64,000 nucleotides of DNA from Candidatus Poribacteria bacterium WGA-3G (GCA_000406005.1 ASZN01000004.1:1-64000), one strand, 5' to 3'; shown: positions 43,750-53,695, counted from the first letter of the stretch. The notes: a model not told the origin generated them from the letters alone. Program-made: numbers and translations.

Positions 43750-44757
43750 TTACCAACCGCCGCGTTCAGCGACAAATTCATCAACTTCAGGCATTGTTGG
43801 CATAAAATTAGCACAACCGTGCCGTGTTACAACAATCGCACCCGTCGCATTGCCAAGACGTGCCGACTTCTCCCAATCCCAACCGCTGAGGTTACCGTAA
43901 ATAAAACCGCTCGCAAATGCATCTCCCGCCCCGAGCGTGTTGTAGACTTCAACAGGAAAAGGCGCTGCCTGAATGACATCACCGCTTGCGAGATGGACAT
44001 CCGCTCCGTCAATACCACGCTTGACTATCAACGCTTTTGGACCAGCCCCTAAAAGCGTTTGAATCGCATTCGCCATATCTCCTTGAATCGTAGGATTCGA
44101 GATTTGGGAATGTTCAATCGTGAGTTGTGATAAATCCGTAAGTGTAGCCGCCTTGATCTCCTCTTCCGTCCCGATAGCGATATCGATATACCGCAAAGCC
44201 GATCGAACGACAACACCGAATGCACGCGGATCATGCCATTGATCTGCCCGAAAATCGAGGTCTAAAAAGACTTGGCAACCGATGGATTGTGCCCTCTCAG
44301 CAGCATAGAGCGTCGCGCTACGGCTCGGTTCTTTACTCAACCCCGTCCCTGATATTAGCACTGCTCGACTTTCAGTCATAGGTGCAGCGAGAACATCGTC
44401 AATCGTCAGTTCAATATCGGCGCAATTATCTCGGTAATAGATAAGCGGAAACCGATCCGGCGGTTCAATACCGAGCACGACAGCACTCGTTCGATGTTCC
44501 GGTTTGCACGGGATAAACCGAGTTTCAACGCCTTCGTTCTTCAAAAACTTGAGTAGAAACTCGCCAACTGGGTCCTCACCGACAGCCGTCAATAACGCAG
44601 CCTGCAGTCCCAATCGCTGAACACCGACGCTGATATTCGTAGGACACCCGCCGACAAAGGCACCGAAACTCTTGATGTCTGGAAACGCAGCACCGATGTC
44701 GTTGGCATATAAATCTATAGAACTCCGTCCGATTGTAAGAATATCGTACATTTTCAT
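43750..44757 (-). CDS. iolC: 5-dehydro-2-deoxygluconokinase (IolC), PfkB family
   Basis: A 335-residue kinase with N-terminal GRSSIDLYANDIGAAF and GGCPTNISVGVQRLG and C-terminal NTLGAGDAFASGFIYG containing the catalytic GAGD. It phosphorylates 2-deoxy-5-keto-gluconate in inositol degradation. Adjacency to iolD supports this over other PfkB activities. Its ATG overlaps the stop of the preceding aldolase gene (ATGA), so translation is coupled. Confidence 0.9.
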   Translation of the reverse strand: MKMYDILTIGRSSIDLYANDIGAAFPDIKSFGAFVGGCPTNISVGVQRLGLQAALLTAVGEDPVGEFLLKFLKNEGVETRFIPCKPEHRTSAVVLGIEPPDRFPLIYYRDNCADIELTIDDVLAAPMTESRAVLISGTGLSKEPSRSATLYAAERAQSIGCQVFLDLDFRADQWHDPRAFGVVVRSALRYIDIAIGTEEEIKAATLTDLSQLTIEHSQISNPTIQGDMANAIQTLLGAGPKALIVKRGIDGADVHLASGDVIQAAPFPVEVYNTLGAGDAFASGFIYGNLSGWDWEKSARLGNATGAIVVTRHGCANFMPTMPEVDEFVAERGGW

Positions 44758-45530
44758 TTTGCAGCAGCGGCGTTTTTAAACTTCTGATGCTCCTCAGCGA
44801 ATTTACGGGTTAAAAGAAACGCGTCATTCCCGCAGGCAATGAGTTGGACCCCCGAACGCAACCACTGTTCACCGCTCTCAAAATCGTTGACATAACAGCC
44901 TAAAGCGATATTGTGTGCCTGCGCAAGTCTGATAATTTCTTTTATAGCGTCTAAAAGGCGCGGGTGGTCGAGTTCACCGGAGATGCCCATAGATGTAGAT
45001 AGGTCATAGGGACCGATGAATATAACATCCAATTCACGCGTGCTGAGGATGTCGTTTAGATTTTCGACGGCTTTGACGGTCTCAATCTGTCCGATAGTGA
45101 GGATTTCTTGATTCGCGTCTTGGACGTATTTTCGGGTATCCAGTTTTGTGAAATCGCCATAATCGGTATGTCCGATCCCAAAGGCAACGCCGCGGTCACC
45201 TTCGGGTGCGTATTTCGTCCACCTTTTAATTTTTTCGATGTCTTCGCAGGATTCAAGGCGCGGGATCATGACACCCGTAGCACCAGCATCCAGCACACGA
45301 GACACAAAATAGCGTTCAAGTGCCGGTACTCGCACAATACAGGGCAGATTCGCGCCGCGAGCGTTCCGAACGATACGTCCGACGGTCTCAATAGAAAAAG
45401 AGCTATGTTCCAAATCGGCGATCATAAAGTCGGCACCGGCACTTGCAAGGAGCGTTGCAATCGCCGATCCACCGAACTCCAGGACAAAGGTCCCAACAAG
45501 AACTTCTCCACGTTGTAAAGATATTTTCAC
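44754..45530 (-). CDS. HpcH/HpaI-type aldolase
   Basis: A 258-residue class II pyruvate-type aldolase with DLEHSSFS near residue 40, IPRLESCEDIEKI and GQIETVKAVENL (metal-binding Glu) and FIGPYDLSTSMGISG (metal-binding Asp). It cleaves 2-keto-3-deoxy acids to pyruvate and an aldehyde. It overlaps iolC, where many organisms have an IolJ-type aldolase, so it may serve the last inositol step, but IolJ is of a different fold. GTG with AAAGGG nine bases upstream is chosen over a TTG at 45554 that would overlap the kinase gene. Confidence 0.85.
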   Translation of the reverse strand: MKISLQRGEVLVGTFVLEFGGSAIATLLASAGADFMIADLEHSSFSIETVGRIVRNARGANLPCIVRVPALERYFVSRVLDAGATGVMIPRLESCEDIEKIKRWTKYAPEGDRGVAFGIGHTDYGDFTKLDTRKYVQDANQEILTIGQIETVKAVENLNDILSTRELDVIFIGPYDLSTSMGISGELDHPRLLDAIKEIIRLAQAHNIALGCYVNDFESGEQWLRSGVQLIACGNDAFLLTRKFAEEHQKFKNAAAAK

Positions 45531-45543
45531 GTCACACAACCCT

Positions 45544-47479
45544 TTAACTAACAACCGGGATTTCCGACATCAATTTTTGTGCTTCGTTCACCATTTTCGT
45601 CGGTACAGACATCTTTTCACCGATCGCTAAAATCAATAGATAAAAGTCGTAAGCAGTTTGTAATTCATTATTAAGGTGCGCACTTTCAGCAGCGTTGAAA
45701 TAACAGACAGTCGCCATTCTGTGGCACTCTTCGACCTGAGATAACATATTTGCGTAGCCGTGATTGAAGGCAGCAAGGACATAACATTTCCCTGCTTCTT
45801 CCCATGACCGTTGGAGCTCAAACTGGCGTGCAAGCCGTGTATAGTAGTTGGCACCTTTCTTAGCATTACTTCTCGCGAGGCGTTGTTTCTCAGCAACAGT
45901 GTAGGCGAAGCGTGCGCGCGTGTAGCAGTTGGCAACAAGTTCTAAATCGTCTTTCTTAAGGAAACCGCCAGCCTGTTTTTGATAGAACCTGCCTAACTTA
46001 TTATAAAGCGAAAGCCACTGTCGGGTACGTCCCTGTTGTTCATAAATTTGGATTTGTTGGAAAATGCGAAGTGCTTCCTCTTCATGCGGGTACTGGACAT
46101 CGCTATGGACTTGATCAAGTAGATATTCCGGTGAGGCTTCCTCAATGAGATGTCGGTAACTCCCCGCCGCTTTGACCTGCGGTTGTATCGGCGTTATATC
46201 GGCTGTTTCTTCCGGCACCAACTTCTGATGCTCAAGCCAGGTACGAAGGTCCATACTCTCACTGTCCGGCAACTTTTGAATAAGCGCAACGACTTCTTCA
46301 AAAGTCGGATTTTCTGAGAGTGGGATATTAACCGTATTGAGTTTTTGAAACAGGTTATCAACAATTCTGGATAAACCTTGATCATCAATACAGAGGCGAC
46401 TCGCTTTGTGAAGTTCAGCAAGCGCATCCGTATAATTTCGGGTCTCCGCGTGACGGACAGCGAGTGTATAATATCTTTCGACCTGGGTTAACAGTTTTTC
46501 GCGTTTGGCCCCCTCTTCTTTCTGTCGCCGCTGGAAAAAGAGGTTTTGATTGATCCGTTCGGCATCCGAAAGCGACAGGCGGAACGTCTTGCGGTAGCGT
46601 TCAAGTGCCTCCACCAATTTTGGGTTGCTGGAATTGGCACTTGCATCAATTAACTCAGAAGCCTGTTTGATGTATTCATCTTGTCGAATACGATCGAGTT
46701 CATTGTACATGTCCGTTGCACTCTGGTGGCGTTCTGAGAGTTGACGATGGAGCGCTTTTTGTAAAAAATTCCGAAGGACTTCCGGGCATCTCTCAATCTC
46801 TTCTATCTCGCCAGCAGCTTTCTTTTTATCCATCTCCTTATTCTCTCCAGAGAAGGGGAACCGTCCGGTTACGGCTTGATAGAGAATGAGTGCTGTGGAA
46901 TAGAGGTCCGCCCGAAAATCATAAGCACCATAAGTCTGTTCGGGTGCCATGTAACGCCGTGTGCCTGCCACAGTTTCCGCGAATTCCGTCGTCTCACCAA
47001 AGATGCGCGCGATGCTAAAGTCCGCAACCTTCGCCTGTTTGTCAGTCGTGAGTAAGATATTTTGCGGTTTGATGTCTCGGTGCATAATTTTGTGGGCATG
47101 TGCCGCCTTTAAACCGCGACAGATGTCCAAACCGATATTAAGGGTATCTGTTAATCCGAGGGCACCTTCCTGCATAAGTTCGTGAAGACTCTTCCCTTCA
47201 ACAAACTCCATTACAATCCAAGCGACGTAGTTATCTTCTCCGGGTTCGACGGTATGAATAGAGACGATATTCTGATGCCCCCAAATTTTTGACATCGCCT
47301 GAAATTCTGTTAGCAAAAATTTCATTCGGCTCGAAGGGTATGCTGTTTTTGCCAAGGCTTTAATGGCAACTTCACGGTTCGTCATCTCCTCGCGCGCGCG
47401 GAAAACCGAGGAGAACCCCCCCCGAATTAAGATATTCCAGTAATCTATATTTACCTAATATCAATTGATCAATCTGCAT
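45544..47479 (-). pseudogene. Ser/Thr protein kinase with C-terminal helical repeats, frameshifted at a G8 tract
   Basis: The main frame from 47385 (613 residues) begins only at VAIKAL. The missing start is in another frame from ATG 47479: ILGKYRLLEYLNSGG. One base fewer in the G8 run (47416-47423, C on the plus strand) would join them as NSGGFSSVFRAREE, the glycine-rich loop. The rest is complete: VAIK, HRDIKPQN, APEQ. The usual DFG is DFS, which is rare. A helical, TPR-like region follows (about 290-613). It is either a pseudogene, phase-variable, or a sequencing error in a homopolymer. An ATG at 47385 could start a loop-less form. Confidence 0.8.
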
Positions 47480-47598
47480 AGTGGCATCTTAATTCCAAAC
47501 AGCGTACAACCAGAAAACACAAACCCCACAACCCCTCAGAGTCAAGTTAGCAAAATTTAGACAAATTGTCAACAGAAAAACAGATTTTTTCAGGGGAT

Positions 47599-48258
47599 TT
47601 AATCTGACTTAGCACTTAAACGCGCGCGTCCGACCGCCTCGACCAACGCCTCAGCTCTTTCAGTGAGGCGCGCGAATTCCTTCGCTTCAATCAATTGATT
47701 ATTAACAAGCGCGCTCCCGACCCCCAAAGCAGACGCTCCGGCAGTGATAAACTCAGCAGCGTTGTCAGCGTTGATACCACCTGTCGGAATCAGCGGAACC
47801 TGCGGTAGCGGTGCTTTCACATCTTTTATATATGCCGGACCGACACCACTCGACGGAAACACCTTCACATAATCCGCACCCATCTCCCACGCCGCTAAAA
47901 TCTCTGTCGGTGTAAAGGCACCCGGAATAACCACTTTCCCATAGCGGTTACAGATTTCAATAACATCCGACTTTGTAACAGGGCTGACGATGAACTCCGC
48001 ACCTGCCAGCATTACAGCACGGGCTGTTTCCGCATCCAACACCGAACCGGCACCTACAAGAACCGTATCGCCATACGCCGATGAAACATCGTTAATGACT
48101 TGTAACGCGTTCGGGGTTGTCATGGTGACTTCAATTACGTTAACGCCGCCGGCATGGATTGCCGCAGCAGTTTCAATTAACTCGTTTGCACTGTTCGCAC
48201 GAATGATAGCGACAATACCACACGCTTCAATTCGCTGCATCTGTTCTAACTTTGTCAT
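47599..48258 (-). CDS. eda: KDPG/KHG aldolase
   Basis: A 219-residue class I aldolase with GIVAIIRA near the start, EVTMTTPNAL, VGAGSVLDAETA, SPVTKSDVIE (Schiff-base Lys in the position of E. coli K133), GAFTPTEI and KVFPSSGVGPAYIK. It cleaves 2-keto-3-deoxy-6-phosphogluconate or 4-hydroxy-2-oxoglutarate to pyruvate plus an aldehyde. The ATG behind GAGGG is chosen over an upstream frame start at 48279. The region 47480-47598 before the kinase gene shows no gene. Confidence 0.88.
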   Translation of the reverse strand: MTKLEQMQRIEACGIVAIIRANSANELIETAAAIHAGGVNVIEVTMTTPNALQVINDVSSAYGDTVLVGAGSVLDAETARAVMLAGAEFIVSPVTKSDVIEICNRYGKVVIPGAFTPTEILAAWEMGADYVKVFPSSGVGPAYIKDVKAPLPQVPLIPTGGINADNAAEFITAGASALGVGSALVNNQLIEAKEFARLTERAEALVEAVGRARLSAKSD

Positions 48259-48361
48259 GGACACCCTCAAAATTAGCACCGCTAAACCTTCACTCAGGTG
48301 CTTCAGGCTAAAGACACTCGGTTTATAAATAGTGTAACGCTAAAAAGTGATGATATTTTTG

Positions 48362-48390
48362 TTGCGATTTTGCTGCCAATGTGTTATAAT
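48362..48390 (+). promoter_or_regulatory. Promoter of the CorC/HlyC-like gene pair
   Basis: TTGCGA (48362-48367), a 17-base spacer and consensus TATAAT (48385-48390), giving a leader of about 120 bases before the first gene. Confidence 0.65.
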
Positions 48391-48518
48391 TATAAGAGAT
48401 AGATAGGACGCAAAAGATAGAATAAGGTGCTCAGTTGAAAAAACCGTGCTAATTCAGTATGATGACTGCAATTAATTTTGGTTTGCCAGCAACCCAAAAT
48501 ATCGTTTTCTAAAAAAGA

Positions 48519-49868
48519 ATGGAAGTTGTTCCACTACTCCCTTATCTGATTGGCTTGACAGGTTTACTTGTCCTCTCAGGCTTTTTCTCCGGTTCCGAAA
48601 CTGCTTTATGCGCGCTCACGCAAGTCCAAATTGAACGGATCCGTGTTGAAAAAGGTAGCACATCTGCTATTATCAATTTCGTGGAGAATCCACGCAGGTT
48701 GTTTATCACCGTCCTACTCGGTAATAACCTTGTTAACGTGGCATTCGCTATTCTTATGCTCTCGTTTATCGGACGAGTGCTCCCCGAAGAATATCCTGAA
48801 CCCATCCGCTTCGTCATCGCCTTAGTGCTTAATGTATTCCTCATGCTCATCTTCGGTGAAATGACCCCGAAGACGCATGCGATTAAGAACGCCGAACTTT
48901 TCTCGAAAACGACGGCACCGCTGCTCTGGATATTTTCTGTCGCTATCACGCCTTTACGCGCCTTGTTACGTAGAATCATCGACCGCCTCGTCCCGATATT
49001 TGGCGGACACCAACCCGTCACAGAACACCTTACAGCATCAGACCTGATAGATGTCCTCAACACTTACCACGAGGAAGCCCTCCCATCAGATGAACGCGAA
49101 ATCGTGAGTAATATCCTTCAATTGCGCGACATTGAAGCCAGAGAGATTATGGTGCCTCGTACTGAAGTCGTCGCTATCTCTACATCAAACACGATTCAAG
49201 AAACACTCAAACAAGCGAAAAAGTCGGGATTCTCACGGATCCCTGTTTATCGTGAACAGATTGATAATATATGCGGTATCTTCTACGTCAAAGATTTCGT
49301 ACACTGGCGACACACGGAAATCAGCAAGCTTGCAATCGAAGATTTTCTCGAAAAACGGGATCAGATCGCAGAAACATCAACCAACGCGCCCCTGATTCGA
49401 GAACCTATTTTAGTTCTGGAAACCCGAAAAATCGGGGCACTGTTATTACAACTAAAACGCGAAAAAACCAAGATAGCGATCCTCCTTGACGAATACGGAG
49501 GCATCTCCGGCATTGCCACGACCGAAGATATCATTGAACAGGTCGTCGGAGACATCGTTGATGAGCACGATAGAGACGAATCACCCCCCGAATACATTCA
49601 GCACTCCGAAAAACCGCTGGTACTTGAAGCTGCCGGACGGATGAGCATCCGAGAACTCAATCAACAATTTGATTTAAAACTCAGTGAAGACGACGTGGAC
49701 ACTATCGGCGGCTACGCGCTTGGACGCTTCGGACGAATTCCATCCGTCGGTGAATCCTATACAGATGAAAACGGTATCGAATTTGAGATTACCGAAACAG
49801 AAGGTAATGTCATTACAAGTCTGTTGATTAAAGGACCCGATACTCCCGAAACTGAAACGGACATGTAA
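48519..49868 (+). CDS. CorC/HlyC (CNNM-type) membrane protein
   Basis: A 449-residue protein with an N-terminal DUF21/CNNM membrane domain (about 1-190, with FSGSETALCAL and GNNLVNVAFA), two CBS domains (about 205-330, IMVPRTEVVAIS and GIFYVKDFVHW, LLDEYGGISGIATTEDIIEQVVGDI) and a C-terminal CorC_HlyC domain (about 350-440). Relatives are implicated in Mg or Na export and ion resistance; the hemolysin label is historic. It is followed after 24 bases by a paralogue. Confidence 0.88.
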   Translation: MEVVPLLPYLIGLTGLLVLSGFFSGSETALCALTQVQIERIRVEKGSTSAIINFVENPRRLFITVLLGNNLVNVAFAILMLSFIGRVLPEEYPEPIRFVIALVLNVFLMLIFGEMTPKTHAIKNAELFSKTTAPLLWIFSVAITPLRALLRRIIDRLVPIFGGHQPVTEHLTASDLIDVLNTYHEEALPSDEREIVSNILQLRDIEAREIMVPRTEVVAISTSNTIQETLKQAKKSGFSRIPVYREQIDNICGIFYVKDFVHWRHTEISKLAIEDFLEKRDQIAETSTNAPLIREPILVLETRKIGALLLQLKREKTKIAILLDEYGGISGIATTEDIIEQVVGDIVDEHDRDESPPEYIQHSEKPLVLEAAGRMSIRELNQQFDLKLSEDDVDTIGGYALGRFGRIPSVGESYTDENGIEFEITETEGNVITSLLIKGPDTPETETDM

Positions 49869-49892
49869 AATCAGACACCAGATACGAAACAA

Positions 49893-51248
49893 TTGAAAAC
49901 CATTTTACTAACCATCTTTTTAATCGGCACAAATAGCACTGAGCAGATCATCGTGTTAAGTTCACTCGTGCTCGCGGTACTCATCTGTCTCGTGCTTTCT
50001 GCTTTCTACTCCGGTTCTGAAACGGCACTTGTATCCGTTAATAAAATCCGGATCAATCAACTTGTTGAATCTAACGATCCTAAAGCGAAAATTGTCCACC
50101 GATTGGTCGAATCGCCGGATAAAATGCTGGCGCTCACCTTGGTCGGAACCAATCTTGCCAACGTCCTGATTGCACAATTCGGAGACCGGTTAACAGCGAG
50201 AGTTCTCCCGAACGCCGAGAACCTACGAGAACTGATCGCTATCATCGGTGTGACCACTATACTCCTGATCTTCGGCGAGATTTTGCCAAAAACGATCTTC
50301 CGTGTTAAGGCAGACACCCTCGCTTTACGCTACGCCTATCCGCTACGGATTTCCGAGTACGTATTAGCACCTCTGATTTTCCTTGTACAAGCCTTGACCA
50401 AACGCATTGTTAGGGTTATAGACAGAGGCGCAGATGCCCCGAGTCCAGATGCACAACGTGAGGAATTACGGCTACTCGCAACAATGGGTGAACGCACCGG
50501 AAACCTACATACCGATCAGCGGCGGATGATTCATAGCCTCCTGAACCTACAGGATCGTACCGTTGCACAAGTCATGGTGCCGCTCGTCGATATTGTCGCA
50601 ATCGAAAAAAATACCGACCGTGAAGACTTTTTGAAAATCGCCACGGAATCAGGCTATTCGAGAATCCCAGTCTACGAAGAGAAGGTCTACAATATCGTCG
50701 GGATCGTCAATCTCTTAGATGTTATCTATGATGCGACTGAAACAGATAACGACGCAGATAGAGAAGAAAAGACAGATGCCGCAACCATTGACCCGTTTAT
50801 CCGAACAGACTTGCACTTCGTCCCTGAATCGAAGAATATCAACGCGCTCCTCAAAGAGATTCAAAATACGCGACACACGATGGTATTCGCTGTTGATGAA
50901 TACGGTGGCACCGTGGGGCTTGTTACCATTGAAGATTTGGTCGAAGAAATCGTCGGTGAATTCGCCGATGAGCGCGACGGCCCCGACCTTGTCCATCTCA
51001 TCGCGCCGCACATCCTCGAATGCGATGCAAGAGCAGAAGTCGATCTGCTCAAAGAACACTACGGACTCCCGATCCCGGAGGGTGACTATGAGACCGTCGC
51101 CGGTTATATCCTTGAGCGCACGGGGACGATCCCAGAAATTGGCACTGAACTCACTCTAAAAAATACGATCATCGCCGTCACAGAGGCTGACGAACGCGCC
51201 ATCCGTACAGTTCGCATCCGTCGAAGAATCGGACGTTTCACAAATTAA
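49893..51248 (+). CDS. CorC/HlyC (CNNM-type) membrane protein, paralogue
   Basis: A 451-residue protein with the same domain order as its neighbour: DUF21 membrane domain with YSGSETALVSVNKIRINQL, two CBS domains (VMVPLVDIVAIE, AVDEYGGTVGLVTIEDLVEEIVGEF) and CorC_HlyC domain. Such tandem pairs, well known in several phyla, may form heterodimers. Start is TTG at 49893, with weak RBS; no ATG is near. Confidence 0.87.
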   Translation: MKTILLTIFLIGTNSTEQIIVLSSLVLAVLICLVLSAFYSGSETALVSVNKIRINQLVESNDPKAKIVHRLVESPDKMLALTLVGTNLANVLIAQFGDRLTARVLPNAENLRELIAIIGVTTILLIFGEILPKTIFRVKADTLALRYAYPLRISEYVLAPLIFLVQALTKRIVRVIDRGADAPSPDAQREELRLLATMGERTGNLHTDQRRMIHSLLNLQDRTVAQVMVPLVDIVAIEKNTDREDFLKIATESGYSRIPVYEEKVYNIVGIVNLLDVIYDATETDNDADREEKTDAATIDPFIRTDLHFVPESKNINALLKEIQNTRHTMVFAVDEYGGTVGLVTIEDLVEEIVGEFADERDGPDLVHLIAPHILECDARAEVDLLKEHYGLPIPEGDYETVAGYILERTGTIPEIGTELTLKNTIIAVTEADERAIRTVRIRRRIGRFTN

Positions 51249-51286
51249 TCACGTGTCTCAGTGCCAACCGGATACCCATAACACGA

Positions 51287-52033
51287 TCAGAGAATACCGA
51301 GGGGCGGCATTACGACGACTTCCTCTGTTACCATGCCAGACGGTTGTCCGCAAATAGAGACGACCGTATCTGCGACATGCTCCGGCTTAAGCATCTGCGC
51401 AAAATCAGGATGCATCGGAACGTCATCCCAAAACGGCGTATGTACCGACCCTGGTAGCACCGCCGTAACCCGAATATTCTGCCGACGGACTTCGCTGGCT
51501 AATACCTTTGTCAGCGCCAACGCGCCTGCTTTCGCTGCACAATACGCAGCCGAGGCTTCAAATGCAACCTTCGCAGCGACCGAAAGCACGTTAATAATCT
51601 GTCCACTCCCCTGTGCTAACATCGGCGGAAGCGCGAACTTCGCACAGAGATAGACCGCCTTCAAATTGGAATTGAGAACCGTATCCCAAGCATCGGGTGC
51701 GAAATCGACAACCGGACCGAAATAGCCGACCCCGGCGTTGTTGACCAAGATGTCCACACGCTTGTATACATCAAGCGTCCGTTCAATAAGTCGCTGTACA
51801 GCGTCGGCATCCGTGACATCCGTCGGAACAGCGAGTGCATCAGCACCGGCTTTCTTCAGATCCGCTGCGACCTGTTCAAGTGTCTCACGTGTCCGTGCAG
51901 CAAGTACAACTTTTGCACCTACCGCTGCGAAAGCGGTCGCTATTGACTTACCGATCCCCCTTGAGGCACCCGTAATCACAACGACTTTCCCGTCAAGTTC
52001 CGCTATCTCATTAGGACGGTTAGAAGCAACCAT
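51287..52033 (-). CDS. Short-chain dehydrogenase/reductase
   Basis: A 248-residue NAD(P)-dependent oxidoreductase with TGASRGIGKS (about 20-29), NNAGVGYFG, catalytic Ser in NVLSVAAKV and YCAAKAGAL. It resembles 3-oxoacyl-ACP reductase-type SDRs, but substrate is not fixed by sequence. GAGG precedes the ATG. It converges with the CorC-type genes and stands alone. Confidence 0.88.
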   Translation of the reverse strand: MVASNRPNEIAELDGKVVVITGASRGIGKSIATAFAAVGAKVVLAARTRETLEQVAADLKKAGADALAVPTDVTDADAVQRLIERTLDVYKRVDILVNNAGVGYFGPVVDFAPDAWDTVLNSNLKAVYLCAKFALPPMLAQGSGQIINVLSVAAKVAFEASAAYCAAKAGALALTKVLASEVRRQNIRVTAVLPGSVHTPFWDDVPMHPDFAQMLKPEHVADTVVSICGQPSGMVTEEVVVMPPLGIL

Positions 52034-52086
52034 TTTTACCTCACACCTGAAATGGTCAAACGTTTGTCATACAACGCGAAAAAAGA

Positions 52087-52189
52087 TAGGACTTACGCAG
52101 CGCTGCTCCAATTGTTGGCTTGTTGGCGCGGTTGGAAACTTTGCCATTTTTAGAAGGCACCCGCTGGAGATTAAGGTGCGTAAGTCCGA
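52087..52189. mobile_element. MITE-like element, copy 1
   Basis: GGACTTACGCA (52089-52099) and TGCGTAAGTCC (52177-52187) are perfect 11-base terminal inverted repeats around about 77 bases without a gene. TA flanks the left end only. A second element with the same ends is at 57351-57474. It lies in the gap between folE and the SDR gene. Confidence 0.7.
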
Positions 52190-52199
52190 ATAAAGTATC

Positions 52200-52778
52200 T
52201 CAAGATATTTGGACGCACCGCAAAAACTCCGCGCGCGTTGAACTGTCCTCTCGGAACGCGCCGCGCATAACATTCGTTGTCATTTTCGGTGCCTGCTTTT
52301 CTACGCCGCGCGCCATCATACATAGATGTTGACCTTCTATGACGACTGCAACACCTCGCGGCTCAAGCGCAGTTTCGAGTGCTTCGGCGATCTCGCGGGT
52401 CAGACGTTCCTGAACCTGTAACCGCCGAGCAAACATATCTACAATCCGCGGGATCTTACTCAAACCTATGATCCGGTTCTGCGGGAGATACCCGACGTGA
52501 CATTTCCCCCAAAACGGGAGGATATGATGTTCACAGAGACTGTAAAACTCAATCTCCTTGACAATCACCATTTCGTCGTAATCTTCGTCAAAGATCGCCC
52601 CATTTAAAATATCATCAACATTTTGATGGTAGCCACTTGTCAGAAACTCCATCGCTTTAGCCGCACGGAGCGGCGTTTTCACTAAGCCCTCACGACTCGG
52701 ATCCTCACCTAAATTCTCAATAATCTTGGTGAAAAGACCCTCTAATTCTGGGTTCGGAGGCTCCTGTTTAGGTTTCAT
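52200..52778 (-). CDS. folE: GTP cyclohydrolase I
   Basis: A 192-residue enzyme making 7,8-dihydroneopterin triphosphate from GTP, the first step of folate and, via pterin synthases, queuosine or biopterin synthesis. SLCEHHILPFWGKCHVGYLP holds the Zn ligands, SKIPRIV and RLQVQERLT are present, and the third Zn ligand is the Cys in EGQHLCMMARGV. Length is typical. It lies just behind the duplicated pterin synthase gene, which would use its product. Confidence 0.93.
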   Translation of the reverse strand: MKPKQEPPNPELEGLFTKIIENLGEDPSREGLVKTPLRAAKAMEFLTSGYHQNVDDILNGAIFDEDYDEMVIVKEIEFYSLCEHHILPFWGKCHVGYLPQNRIIGLSKIPRIVDMFARRLQVQERLTREIAEALETALEPRGVAVVIEGQHLCMMARGVEKQAPKMTTNVMRGAFREDSSTRAEFLRCVQIS

Positions 52779-52832
52779 CGTTTAAAGTGTGTCTCCATTG
52801 CGCTGTTTTCGCCGCTTCCGAGGTAAAATAGA

Positions 52833-53660
52833 TTACGCACCATAATAATCAAAGTGATTTCTCGGTGTCTCTCTCAAGCGCAGGCGATGTAAAACCACGG
52901 GACGTAAATTCGGTTCTAATACATCCCAAATCACTTTGACAAAGTTCTCGGAAGTCGGATTGAGGGTCTCAAATTCAGGTGCGTCCATATTCAAGTGCTT
53001 GTAATCGAAACGCGCATACACCTGTTTCTCAACGACTTCATCAAGAAGGTTTAGACCTGCGACCAGACCCGTTCTCTCATCAACATCACCCTTCACCGTA
53101 ACCTCAAGGACGTAATTATGACCGTGTCCAGCCGGGTTGTTGCACTTCCCGAAAATCTCGCTGTTCTCTTCATTGCTGAGTGCGTGGCTGTGCAAACGAT
53201 GCGCTGCGCTGAATTCGTACACCTTGGTCAGATAAACCATCGGTCCTTCCCCATAATAGTCGGCAAAATTTGATGCGCTTTCGTAGAGCCGAACCCTATG
53301 TAACATCCCATTCGGCAAAGAAGGCACGAGCCGCTGCCAAATCTCTATGGCGATATTCTCAGATGTCGGTTGCAAATGCGGATTTTCCGAGAAAACCGGG
53401 TGTTGACGGTTTAGGTGTTTGTGATCGTAATTCGCAATCACTTCCGTTTTCAACAACGCATCAAGTGTTACCAGATTGATGACCATACCGTCATCTGCAT
53501 CGACTTCCCCTTTGACCATCACCTCAAGGACGTAGTTATGACCGTGGCTATTTGGGTTCGCGGCGGCACCGAACAACGCGAAATTCTCCGCGTCGCTCAA
53601 TTCGGGAATCCGATTGTAATGCGATGCCTCAAATGCTGCCTGACGGGTTAAGTAGTACAT
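52833..53660 (-). CDS. Fused tandem 6-pyruvoyl/6-carboxy-tetrahydropterin synthase (PTPS/QueD-like)
   Basis: 275 residues, two PTPS domains (1-138 and 142-275); usual members have one. Zn histidines are kept in both: H14, H39, H41 and H154, H179, H181. The catalytic Cys is only in domain 2 (FGKCNNPAGHGH, C173); domain 1 has FGAAANPNSHGH. The catalytic Asp-His pair is intact only in domain 1 (YDHKHLN, D79-H80); domain 2 has FDYKHLN. The chain may fold into a composite enzyme, or activity may be altered. It sits before folE and likely converts dihydroneopterin triphosphate. Confidence 0.88.
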   Translation of the reverse strand: MYYLTRQAAFEASHYNRIPELSDAENFALFGAAANPNSHGHNYVLEVMVKGEVDADDGMVINLVTLDALLKTEVIANYDHKHLNRQHPVFSENPHLQPTSENIAIEIWQRLVPSLPNGMLHRVRLYESASNFADYYGEGPMVYLTKVYEFSAAHRLHSHALSNEENSEIFGKCNNPAGHGHNYVLEVTVKGDVDERTGLVAGLNLLDEVVEKQVYARFDYKHLNMDAPEFETLNPTSENFVKVIWDVLEPNLRPVVLHRLRLRETPRNHFDYYGA

Positions 53661-53695
53661 CGGTTTTTTGCGTCGCTATTTTGATGCCTGCGTAT

